A DNA stretch of 9,113 bases from NCBI GenBank assembly GCA_964520055.1, contig CAZFME010000092.1:1-9113 (forward strand), read 5' to 3'. Made by a program: the position numbers and the translations under genes. Below, in pieces: positions 1 to 5,377 of the stretch (its first letter is position 1; each line of letters opens with the position of its first letter). The notes beneath the pieces are model-generated. The model was not told where the DNA came from and did not search any database. It saw nothing but the letters and a program-made list of their open reading frames with translations. The DNA comes from DUNY01 sp964520055 (GTDB taxonomy: Bacteria; Bacillota; Thermosediminibacteria; Thermosediminibacterales; Tepidanaerobacteraceae).

Positions 1-581
1 GGAAACATATCAAGAAAAAACTGTTTACATCCGGTATTTCCAGAATTGAAATAGAGCGAGCTGCAAATCGCATCAGAATAACAATTAATACCGCAAAACC
101 GGGAATGGTCATCGGAAGAGGCGGCAGCGGTGTAGACGAATTGAAAACCGAACTGGAGAAAATGACTGACAAGAAGGTTTCAATAAATGTCATAGAAGTT
201 AAAAATCCCGATATAGATGCTCAGCTTGCGGCGGAAAACATTGCTTCACAGTTGGAGCGACGGATTTCTTTCCGCAGAGCCATGAAACAGTCAATATCCC
301 GAGCTTTAAGGTCCGGGGCCAAGGGAATAAAGACCATGGTCAGTGGTAGGCTCGGCGGTGCTGAAATCGCCCGGTCTGAGATGTACCATGAAGGAACTAT
401 TCCACTGCAAACTCTAAGGGCCGATATTGATTACGGATTTGCGGAAGCCTATACTACTTATGGCAGAATCGGTGTTAAGGTATGGATATATAAAGGTGAA
501 GTCCTTCCGATAAAACAAAAGCAAAATCCCGAGGAAGGGGGAGAAATAGACAATGTTGATGCCGAAGCGGGTCAAGTTTAG
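1..581 (+). CDS. rpsC: 30S ribosomal protein S3, 5'-truncated by window edge
   Basis: S3 sits at the mRNA entry side of the small subunit. The open frame runs in from the left edge (first complete codon at base 3) and gives 192 residues. By comparison with Bacillus S3, about 40 N-terminal residues lie outside the window. The visible part starts near the end of the N-terminal domain, followed by the IERAANR motif and the KH type-2 domain with its GxxG loop (GMVIGRGGSG, bases about 102-131). The C-terminal S3 domain follows, with the family motif SGRLGGAEIAR and the block around ADIDYGFAEA. The tail is acidic (PEEGGEIDNVDAEAGQV). The last 29 bases overlap the start of rplP, so the two genes are probably translationally coupled. 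The ATG at base 105 is an internal Met (in PGMVIG), not the start. Confidence 0.97.
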   Translation, partial: KHIKKKLFTSGISRIEIERAANRIRITINTAKPGMVIGRGGSGVDELKTELEKMTDKKVSINVIEVKNPDIDAQLAAENIASQLERRISFRRAMKQSISRALRSGAKGIKTMVSGRLGGAEIARSEMYHEGTIPLQTLRADIDYGFAEAYTTYGRIGVKVWIYKGEVLPIKQKQNPEEGGEIDNVDAEAGQV

Positions 582-987
582 AAAACAGCAGCGTGGAATG
601 ATGAAGGGCAAAGCTAATAAAGGTAACCAAGTTACCTATGGTGAATACGGTCTGCAAGCTTTGGAATCCGCATGGATTACCAGCCAGCAAATAGAAGCCG
701 CCCGTGTGGCCATGACAAGGTATATCAAAAGGGGCGGCAAAGTTTGGATAAAAATATTTCCTGATAAGCCGGTGACCAAAAAACCCGCCGAAACCCGCAT
801 GGGAAGCGGTAAAGGTTCCCCAGAAATGTGGGTGGCGGTAGTAAAACCTGGCCGTATCATGTTTGAGCTAGCCGGGGTCTCCGGAGAAGTGGCGAAGGAG
901 GCTATGACTCTTGCCTCACATAAGTTGCCTATAAAAACGAAGATAGTAAAACGCTTAGAATTGGGCGGTGATTTAAATGAAGCTTAA
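553..987 (+). CDS. rplP: 50S ribosomal protein L16
   Basis: L16 binds 23S rRNA close to the A site and peptidyl transferase centre and is needed for late 50S assembly. The 144-residue product has the usual family length and begins MLMPKRVKFRKQQRG, the standard L16 N-terminus. The motifs WIKIFPDKPVTKKPAETRMG and GSGKGSPEMWVAVVKPG, plus the C-terminal ASHKLPIKTKIV, are characteristic. The start is fixed by the conserved N-terminus and by a purine-rich GAGGAAGGGGGAG stretch just upstream (bases 532-544), which lies inside the end of rpsC. It overlaps rpsC by 29 nt and rpmC by 11 nt, pointing to coupled translation across the three genes. Confidence 0.98.
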   Translation: MLMPKRVKFRKQQRGMMKGKANKGNQVTYGEYGLQALESAWITSQQIEAARVAMTRYIKRGGKVWIKIFPDKPVTKKPAETRMGSGKGSPEMWVAVVKPGRIMFELAGVSGEVAKEAMTLASHKLPIKTKIVKRLELGGDLNEA

Positions 988-1192
988 GCAGATTCGTGAC
1001 CTCTCTGATCAAGAATTGTTGCAGCAAGAAAAGGACCTGAAGGGCGAACTGTTTAACCTCCGGTTTCAGGCAGCCACTGGCCAGCTTGATAACCCCATGA
1101 GGATTCGTGAAGTCAGAAAAACCATAGCTCGTATAAAAACAGTCCTCACGGAACGTCAAAATGCAAAGTCAAAGCTTGGCAGCCAAAAGTGA
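977..1192 (+). CDS. rpmC: 50S ribosomal protein L29
   Basis: L29 is a small two-helix protein at the polypeptide exit of the large subunit, next to L23, near where SRP and trigger factor dock. The 71-residue product starts MKLKQIRDLSDQELL and contains ELFNLRFQAATGQLDNP and the family signature RIREVRKTIARIKTVL. It is slightly longer than the usual 63-68 residues because of a short basic tail (NAKSKLGSQK). The ATG lies inside the last codons of rplP (11-nt overlap in another frame), with no strong ribosome binding site of its own, so reinitiation after rplP is likely. Confidence 0.97.
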   Translation: MKLKQIRDLSDQELLQQEKDLKGELFNLRFQAATGQLDNPMRIREVRKTIARIKTVLTERQNAKSKLGSQK

Positions 1193-1212
1193 TATGAGAA
1201 GGAGGGATATGT

Positions 1213-1473
1213 ATGGCCGAACGAAAGAATCAAAGAAAGGTCCGCACGGGTGTAGTTGTCAGCGATAAAATGGATAAGACCATAACAGTTGCTGTGGAAA
1301 GATTGATGAGACACCCTCTTTATGGTAAGACCATAAAAAGGACCAAGAAGTTTAAAGCCCATGATGAAAACAATGAGTGTAAAGTTGGCGATATTGTGAC
1401 TATTATGGAAACAAGACCCCTTAGCCGTGACAAGCGCTGGAGGCTGGTTAAGATTATACGGAAAGCCCAGTAA
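1213..1473 (+). CDS. rpsQ: 30S ribosomal protein S17
   Basis: S17 is a primary 16S rRNA-binding protein with an OB fold that acts early in 30S assembly. The 86-residue product has the family pattern: the N-terminal RKVRTGVVVSDKMDKTITV, then RHPLYGKTIKRTKKFKAHDE and the VGDIV/ETRPLSRDKRWRLV block that makes up the S17 signature. AAGGAGGG (bases 1199-1206) precedes the gene. Two ATGs follow it. The one at 1209 is out of frame and reaches a stop after 19 codons; the one at 1213 gives the conserved MAERKNQRK start. It lies 20 nt after rpmC and 18 nt before rplN. Confidence 0.98.
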   Translation: MAERKNQRKVRTGVVVSDKMDKTITVAVERLMRHPLYGKTIKRTKKFKAHDENNECKVGDIVTIMETRPLSRDKRWRLVKIIRKAQ

Positions 1474-1491
1474 AGAAGGGAGGTTTTTTGC

Positions 1492-1860
1492 ATGATACAA
1501 GTTCAAACAAGACTCAATGTAGCTGATAACACCGGCGCCAAGGAATTGATGTGCATTAAGGTTTTGGGCGGTTCGGGGCGAAGATTTGCCAACATCGGTG
1601 ATACTATTGTAGCCTCGGTTAAGAGTGCAACGCCCGACGGCGTTGTCAAAAAGGGAGAAATCATCAAGGCCGTTATCGTTAGAACAAAGAAAGGCTTACA
1701 ACGTCGGGACGGTTCATATATTAGATTTGATGAAAATGCCGCCGTTATTATAAGTGAAGATAAAAACCCCCGTGGGACGCGTATATTCGGTCCTGTAGCT
1801 AGGGAACTTCGGGAAAAGGACTATATGAAGATTATATCTTTAGCTCCGGAAGTGCTGTAA
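1492..1860 (+). CDS. rplN: 50S ribosomal protein L14
   Basis: L14 lies at the subunit interface, contacting L19 and 16S helix 14, and is the target of the silencing factor RsfS. The 122-residue product has the standard length. Visible motifs are MIQVQTRLNVADNTGAKEL at the N-terminus, IGDTIVASVKSATP, the classic RTKKGLQRRDGSYIRFDENAAV stretch in the centre, and RGTRIFGPVARELRE near the C-terminus. AAGGGAGG (bases 1476-1483) lies upstream of the ATG. In enterobacteria this gene opens the spc operon. Here it follows rpsQ by only 18 nt with no promoter that I could see, so it is likely on the S10 transcript. Confidence 0.98.
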   Translation: MIQVQTRLNVADNTGAKELMCIKVLGGSGRRFANIGDTIVASVKSATPDGVVKKGEIIKAVIVRTKKGLQRRDGSYIRFDENAAVIISEDKNPRGTRIFGPVARELREKDYMKIISLAPEVL

Positions 1861-1864
1861 TCCT

Positions 1865-1887
1865 ATTGGTTTTCCCAATCGGAAAAC
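1865..1887 (+). other. Two overlapping, mutually exclusive short hairpins before rplX
   Basis: The longest intergenic space of the window (1861-1916) holds two inverted repeats that share bases. One is ATTGG (1865-1869) with CCAAT (1875-1879). The other is GTTTTCC (1869-1875) with GGAAAAC (1881-1887), which leaves a CAATC loop. They cannot form together. Neither is followed by a T tract, so this is not an intrinsic terminator. Whether it folds in vivo or has a role is unknown; stems of 5 and 7 bp can arise by chance. Confidence 0.4.
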
Positions 1888-1901
1888 AAGAAGTTTCATA
1901 T

Positions 1902-1910
1902 GAGGAGGTG
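1902..1910 (+). promoter_or_regulatory. Ribosome binding site that sets the TTG start of rplX
   Basis: GAGGAGGTG is a near-perfect Shine-Dalgarno sequence. Its GGAGG core (1904-1908) ends 8 nt before the TTG at 1917, which makes that codon the start. An in-frame TTG further upstream at 1866 has no such site. Confidence 0.85.
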
Positions 1911-1916
1911 TGTTTC

Positions 1917-2240
1917 TTGGAAAAGGTCCACATAAAAAAAGGAGATACAGTTTGCGTTCTTTCGGGAAAAAGCAAGGGCAAGAAAGGCAAGATTATAAAA
2001 GTATTCCCCCGGAAAAAGCAGGCCATAGTGGAAGGCGTTAATATGGCCACTAAACATCAAAGACCTACGGCTCATATGCCACAAGGTGGGATTATGCAGA
2101 TAGAATCACCCATTTACACCTCTAAACTAATGGTGATTTGCAGTAAATGCAATAAACCTACCCGGGTGGGTCATAAAGTGCTTGCGGACGGGTCAAAGGT
2201 TCGTATATGTAAGAAATGCGAAGAGGTTTTGGATAGATAG
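1917..2240 (+). CDS. rplX: 50S ribosomal protein L24, zinc-ribbon form
   Basis: L24 is one of the two assembly initiators of the large subunit and lies near the exit tunnel rim. Starting at the TTG gives 107 residues, close to the family norm of about 103. The KOW motif occupies roughly residues 6-33 (KKGDTVCVLSGKSKGKKGKI), followed by the family segment VEGVNMATKHQRPT and the QGGIMQIESPI block. Cysteine pairs at residues 75/78 (CSKC) and 98/101 (CKKC) form a probable zinc ribbon seen in many, but not all, bacterial L24 proteins. The frame stays open upstream to a TTG at 1866, which would add 17 residues that look unlike L24 and have no ribosome binding site; I reject that extension. Confidence 0.96.
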   Translation: MEKVHIKKGDTVCVLSGKSKGKKGKIIKVFPRKKQAIVEGVNMATKHQRPTAHMPQGGIMQIESPIYTSKLMVICSKCNKPTRVGHKVLADGSKVRICKKCEEVLDR

Positions 2241-2260
2241 ACAGGAAGGGAGGTAGCTTT

Positions 2261-2797
2261 ATGTCCAGATTAAAAGATAAATATTTAAACGAAGTTGTAC
2301 CTGCTTTGATGCAAAGGTTTAATTATAAAAGTGTCATGGAAGTGCCCCGAATAGAAAAAGTTGTTGTCAATATGGGTATCAATGATGCTCGGGAAAACCC
2401 CAAGGCCATCGAAGCAGCCACTGGTGATATGGCGCAAATTACAGGGCAAAGGCCTGTTGTCACAAAAGCACGTAAATCCATTGCAGCCTTTAAGCTGCGT
2501 GAAGGCATGCCAGTAGGAGCCAAAGTCACTCTTCGGGCACACAGGATGTATGATTTCCTAGATAAGCTCTTCAATGTAAACCTTCCGAGAGTCAGGGACT
2601 TCAGGGGGGTATCTCCCGATGCATTTGACGGTAGAGGAAATTATACTTTGGGAATTAAAGAACAGCTTATTTTTCCGGAGATAGATTATGATAAAATAGA
2701 TCGTGTCAGAGGTATGGACATAACTATTGTTACCACGGCAAAAACCGATGAAGAGGCTCGGGAACTCTTAAAAAACCTCGGTATGCCTTTTGCATAA
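2261..2797 (+). CDS. rplE: 50S ribosomal protein L5
   Basis: L5 is part of the 5S rRNA-L5-L18 complex in the central protuberance and contacts P-site tRNA. The 178-residue product matches the usual 179. Recognisable stretches are the N-terminal KDKYLNEVVPALMQRFNYKSVMEVPRIEKVVVNMG, split over the start and the first beta strand, then TGQRPVVTKARKSIAAFKLREG (the L5 signature). NLPRVRDFRGVSPDAFDGRGNY and GIKEQLIFPEIDYDKI are also present, as is the C-terminal TTAKTDEEARELL. GAAGGGAGGT (2244-2253) precedes the ATG. The gene is 20 nt after rplX and 18 nt before rpsZ. In E. coli this start region is where S8 represses the spc mRNA; I see no comparable helix here. Confidence 0.98.
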   Translation: MSRLKDKYLNEVVPALMQRFNYKSVMEVPRIEKVVVNMGINDARENPKAIEAATGDMAQITGQRPVVTKARKSIAAFKLREGMPVGAKVTLRAHRMYDFLDKLFNVNLPRVRDFRGVSPDAFDGRGNYTLGIKEQLIFPEIDYDKIDRVRGMDITIVTTAKTDEEARELLKNLGMPFA

Positions 2798-2815
2798 AAG
2801 GAAGGAGGGAAAGGC

Positions 2816-3001
2816 TTGGCCAGAAAGTCATTAATTGCTAGCCAAAAGCGAGCTGCGAAATTTTCAACACGCGAGTACAACCGGTGTAAGATATGCGGCA
2901 GGCCTCGTGGGTATTTACGCAAGTTTGGTATATGTCGTATATGTTTTAGAGAACTTGCCCATCGCGGTGAGATACCCGGAGTTAGAAAAGCCAGCTGGTG
3001 A
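2816..3001 (+). CDS. rpsZ: 30S ribosomal protein S14, zinc-binding type Z
   Basis: S14 joins late in assembly of the 30S head. The 61-residue product is the short, zinc-binding form. Cysteines C24 and C27 (CKIC) and C40 and C43 (CRIC) make up the zinc site, and the ending FRELAHRGEIPGVRKASW is typical. Translation starts at TTG: GGAGG (2804-2808) ends 7 nt before it, and the protein then begins MARKSLIASQKR as expected. Many Firmicutes also carry a longer zinc-free S14 elsewhere, made under Zur control when zinc is short; nothing in the window speaks to that. Some databases name this gene rpsN. Confidence 0.97.
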   Translation: MARKSLIASQKRAAKFSTREYNRCKICGRPRGYLRKFGICRICFRELAHRGEIPGVRKASW

Positions 3002-3032
3002 GTAGAAGTCAGAATGAAGGGAGGTAGTTTCA

Positions 3033-3431
3033 TTGGCTATGACCGATGTTATCGCAGATATGCTAACCCGCATCCGAAATGCTAATGATGTGGGACATCC
3101 CGAAGTAGAAATTCCATGCTCCAACATGAAAAAATCTATTGCTAAAGTCTTGAAGGATGAGGGGTATATCAGAGATTTTGAGATTGTCGATGATGGGAAG
3201 CAGGGAGTTATAAAAGTTTACCTCAAGTACGGTCCCAACAAACAGAAGGTAATTACAGGTATAAAACGGATATCAAAACCCGGCCTTAGAATATATGCAA
3301 ATAAAAATGAAATCCCTAAGGTTATGGGTGGCCTGGGGACAGTGATTCTTTCCACATCCAAAGGAATTATAACCGATAAAGAGGCACGCAGAGAGCAAAT
3401 CGGCGGTGAGGTAATCTGCTACGTATGGTAG
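3033..3431 (+). CDS. rpsH: 30S ribosomal protein S8
   Basis: S8 is a primary 16S rRNA-binding protein of the central domain, and in E. coli it is also the translational repressor of the spc operon. The 132-residue product has family length and motifs: MTDVIADMLTRIRNAN at the N-terminus, KKSIAKVLKDEGYI, GLRIYANKNEIPKVMGGLG, and the C-terminal signature STSKGIITDKEARREQIGGEVICYVW. The likely start is TTG at 3033, because GGAGG (3020-3024) ends 8 nt before it. An in-frame ATG two codons later (3039) would be 14 nt away, which is less favourable, but either start gives a complete S8. Confidence 0.97.
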   Translation: MAMTDVIADMLTRIRNANDVGHPEVEIPCSNMKKSIAKVLKDEGYIRDFEIVDDGKQGVIKVYLKYGPNKQKVITGIKRISKPGLRIYANKNEIPKVMGGLGTVILSTSKGIITDKEARREQIGGEVICYVW

Positions 3432-3452
3432 ATAAGACTAGGAGGTGAAGAT

Positions 3453-3992
3453 ATGTCCAGAATTGGCAAAATGCCGGTTAAAATCCCACAGGGCGTTGAA
3501 GTGACTGTTGAGGGGAACCAAGTTATGGTCAAAGGCCCCAAAGGCAGCATAAGCCGAGAATTCCATAAAGATATGGTAATCAAAGCCGAGAATTCCGAGA
3601 TAATCGTAGAACGGTCGTCGGAGGACAAAAGTCACAAAGCTTTACATGGTTTAACCCGTTCACTTATAAACAATATGGTAGCAGGAGTTGTGGGAGGTTT
3701 CGAAAAGAAGCTTGTGCTTGAAGGTGTAGGTTACAGAGCGGCAAAGCAAGGCAACAAGCTAGTCTTAACCGTGGGGTACTCTCATCCCATAGAATTTGCT
3801 CCCCCCCAGGGTGTTGAGTTTGAAGTGCCGGCTACCAATAGGATTTTAGTAAAGGGTATTGACAAAGATTTGGTAGGTCAAATTGCGGCAAATATTAGAG
3901 CGGTTAGAGAACCGGAGCCCTATAAGGGCAAAGGTATCCGATATGAAAACGAAGTTGTACGGCGCAAAGAAGGCAAGACCGGAGTAAAATAA
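3453..3992 (+). CDS. rplF: 50S ribosomal protein L6
   Basis: L6 has two similar domains and lies near the sarcin-ricin loop and the factor-binding site. The 179-residue product matches the usual length. It opens with MSRIGKMPVKIPQGVEV and shows VKGPKG in domain 1 and HGLTRSLINNMVAGVVGGFEKKL split between the domains. It ends with the L6 signature in ANIRAVREPEPYKGKGIRYENE. A run of seven C (3801-3807) lies in the middle of the gene, in the codons for APPQG, and the frame is intact through it. AGGAGGTGA (3440-3448) lies just upstream of the ATG. Confidence 0.98.
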   Translation: MSRIGKMPVKIPQGVEVTVEGNQVMVKGPKGSISREFHKDMVIKAENSEIIVERSSEDKSHKALHGLTRSLINNMVAGVVGGFEKKLVLEGVGYRAAKQGNKLVLTVGYSHPIEFAPPQGVEFEVPATNRILVKGIDKDLVGQIAANIRAVREPEPYKGKGIRYENEVVRRKEGKTGVK

Positions 3993-3998
3993 GCTATA

Positions 3999-4005
3999 GG
4001 GAGGG
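3999..4005 (+). promoter_or_regulatory. Ribosome binding site that sets the rplR start
   Basis: GGGAGGG lies directly against the first in-frame ATG (4006), which leaves no spacer there. The GGAGG core (4000-4004) is 7 nt before the second in-frame ATG at 4012. The second ATG is therefore the likely start. Confidence 0.8.
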
Positions 4006-4011
4006 ATGGGC

Positions 4012-4377
4012 ATGTTAAAAAAGGAATCGCGCAATATTGCCCGGAAAAGAAGACAGCTTCGGGTTCGCAAAAAAACTTTCGGCACCGGTGACAGACCTCG
4101 GCTATGTGTCTATAAAAGTCAAAGACATGTATATGCGCAGATTATCAATGACGAAGATGGACACACATTAGCGGCGGCATCGACACTTGACCCTACTATA
4201 AAAGATAGTGTAACCGGTGTGAATACAGAGTCAGCCAAATTGGTCGGCGACCTGATTGCAAAGAAGGCTTTGGAAAAGGGTATAAAGGCTGTGACCTTTG
4301 ACCGGAGCGGTTATATATACCACGGGCGGATAAAAGCTCTAGCCGATGCTGCCCGTGAAGCCGGATTAGATTTTTAG
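4012..4377 (+). CDS. rplR: 50S ribosomal protein L18
   Basis: L18 binds 5S rRNA together with L5 and helps install the central protuberance. From the ATG at 4012 the product is 121 residues, the normal length. It has the basic N-terminus MLKKESRNIARKRRQLRVRKK, split by a turn, and the core GTGDRPRLCVYKSQRHVYAQIINDEDG. LVGDLIAKKALEKGIKAVTFDRSGYIYHGRIKALADAAREAGLDF closes the protein and contains the family signature (FDRxGYxYHGRxxALAxAAREAGL). The upstream ATG at 4006 would add Met-Gly but abuts the ribosome binding site. It lies 19 nt after rplF and 15 nt before rpsE. Confidence 0.97.
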   Translation: MLKKESRNIARKRRQLRVRKKTFGTGDRPRLCVYKSQRHVYAQIINDEDGHTLAAASTLDPTIKDSVTGVNTESAKLVGDLIAKKALEKGIKAVTFDRSGYIYHGRIKALADAAREAGLDF

Positions 4378-4392
4378 AAGGGAGGTAGGATT

Positions 4393-4911
4393 TTGCAACA
4401 TAGGAATAGGAATAGGAATAGGAATGTAGAAGAAAGTGAATATGTAGAAAAGATTGTCTCAATAAACCGAGTGGCCAAGGTCGTCAAGGGAGGTAAAAAC
4501 TTCCGCTTTGCCGTTCTGGTGGTAGTTGGGAACAAAAAAGGCAAGGTGGGTGTTGGCACCGGAAAAGCTCAGGAAATACCTGAAGCCATTCGCAAAGGCA
4601 TTGAAGATGCCAAAAAGAGCTTAATAGATGTTCCGATGCTAAATGGAACTATTCCACATGAAAGTCTTGGAATTTTTGGAGCCGGCAAAGTATTGTTAAA
4701 ACCCGCTCCCGAAGGGACCGGAGTTATCGCCGGTGGGCCAGTTAGAGCAGTTGTAGAACTGGCAGGGATTACAGATATAGTAAGCAAATCTTTAGGATCC
4801 GCCAATGCCAGAAACATGGTAAATGCAACGGTAGTAGCTTTGAAACAATTGAAAAGAGCTGAAGAAGTAGCAAGGCTTCGTGGAAAGACTGTGGAAGAAA
4901 TACTTGGATAG
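4393..4911 (+). CDS. rpsE: 30S ribosomal protein S5 with (Arg-Asn)4 N-terminus
   Basis: S5 lies by the mRNA entry channel with S3 and S4, helps unwind mRNA, and affects decoding accuracy. The 172-residue product has the dsRNA-binding-like N-domain (EKIVSINRVAKVVKGGKNFRF, VGNKKGKVGVGTGKAQEIPEAI) and the C-domain (PHESLGIFGAGKVLLKPAPEGTGVIAGGPVRAVVELAGI, LGSANARNMVNATV). These residues are quoted as family landmarks; all are canonical. The start is TTG at 4393, 7 nt after GGAGG (4381-4385). The residues before the conserved core are odd: MQHRNRNRNRNVEESEY, encoded by a perfect hexanucleotide repeat. S5 N-termini vary between species, so the repeat is probably tolerated. No other in-frame start codon lies between the TTG and the conserved core. 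rpmD does not follow, although it is the usual next gene. Confidence 0.96.
   Translation: MQHRNRNRNRNVEESEYVEKIVSINRVAKVVKGGKNFRFAVLVVVGNKKGKVGVGTGKAQEIPEAIRKGIEDAKKSLIDVPMLNGTIPHESLGIFGAGKVLLKPAPEGTGVIAGGPVRAVVELAGITDIVSKSLGSANARNMVNATVVALKQLKRAEEVARLRGKTVEEILG
4402..4425. repeat. Hexanucleotide tandem repeat (AGGAAT x4) in rpsE
   Basis: Four perfect head-to-tail copies of AGGAAT lie in frame with rpsE and encode Arg-Asn four times. Gain or loss of a unit would keep the frame and change only the N-terminal length. Each unit contains AGGA, a weak Shine-Dalgarno-like core, and the last one runs into an out-of-frame ATG followed at once by TAG (4424-4429). Confidence 0.95.
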
Positions 4912-4935
4912 TTAACTAAAGAGGAGGTGTAACCA

Positions 4936-5376
4936 ATGAGATTGCATGATCTTTCTCCTGCTGAAGGTTCTACCAAAAGGCCTAAAAGAGTAGGCAGGGG
5001 AATCGGTTCAGGTCGCGGCAAGACTTCTACCAGGGGTCATAAAGGTCAGAAATCACGCAGCGGTGGGGGAGTCCGTCCGGGATTTGAGGGCGGTCAGATG
5101 CCTCTTTACAGGCGTCTTCCCAAAAGGGGTTTTACAAATATATTTAAAAAAGAATTTTCCATAGTAAATATAGATAATTTAAATGCTTTTGAAGAAAATA
5201 CTAAAGTAACCCCAGAGCTCTTGATCGAAAAGGGCATCATCAAAAAAGTCAAGGATGGAGTTAAGATTCTGGGCAAAGGTGAGCTAAATGTTAAAGTTGA
5301 TGTCAAGGCCAATGCTTTCTCAAAATCGGCGCAAACCAAGATAGAGGCGGCCGGTGGAAAGGCAGAGGTGATATAA
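4936..5376 (+). CDS. rplO: 50S ribosomal protein L15
   Basis: L15 is a late-assembly protein with a long basic N-terminal arm that threads through 23S rRNA. The 146-residue product matches the family. The start MRLHDLSPAEGSTKRPKRVGRG is followed by the Gly/Arg/Lys-rich arm GSGRGKTSTRGHKGQKSRSGG, then RPGFEGGQMPLYRRLPKRGF. The globular C-terminal part has the conserved KILGKGELNVKVDVKANAFSKSA region and ends AAGGKAEVI. GAGGAGGTG (4921-4929) sets the ATG. It follows rpsE by 24 nt; rpmD normally sits between these two genes. Its stop is 1 nt before the secY ATG. Confidence 0.98.
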   Translation: MRLHDLSPAEGSTKRPKRVGRGIGSGRGKTSTRGHKGQKSRSGGGVRPGFEGGQMPLYRRLPKRGFTNIFKKEFSIVNIDNLNAFEENTKVTPELLIEKGIIKKVKDGVKILGKGELNVKVDVKANAFSKSAQTKIEAAGGKAEVI

Positions 5377-5377
5377 T

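Noticed and set aside
1209..1268. ATG at 1209 as a leader peptide or start of rpsQ
   Set aside because: It is out of frame with rpsQ, stops after 19 codons, and lies too close to the ribosome binding site; the ATG at 1213 gives standard S17.
1866..1916. In-frame upstream TTG extension of rplX
   Set aside because: It adds 17 residues unlike L24, has no ribosome binding site, and the strong GAGGAGGTG site points to the TTG at 1917.
3801..3807. C7 tract in rplF as a frameshift or slippage site
   Set aside because: The L6 frame and motifs run intact across it; a single homopolymer of seven is not notable without read evidence.
4569..5021. 150-codon open frame on the minus strand opposite rpsE and rplO
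   Set aside because: It is the reverse shadow of two conserved ribosomal protein genes, with no ribosome binding site or family motifs.
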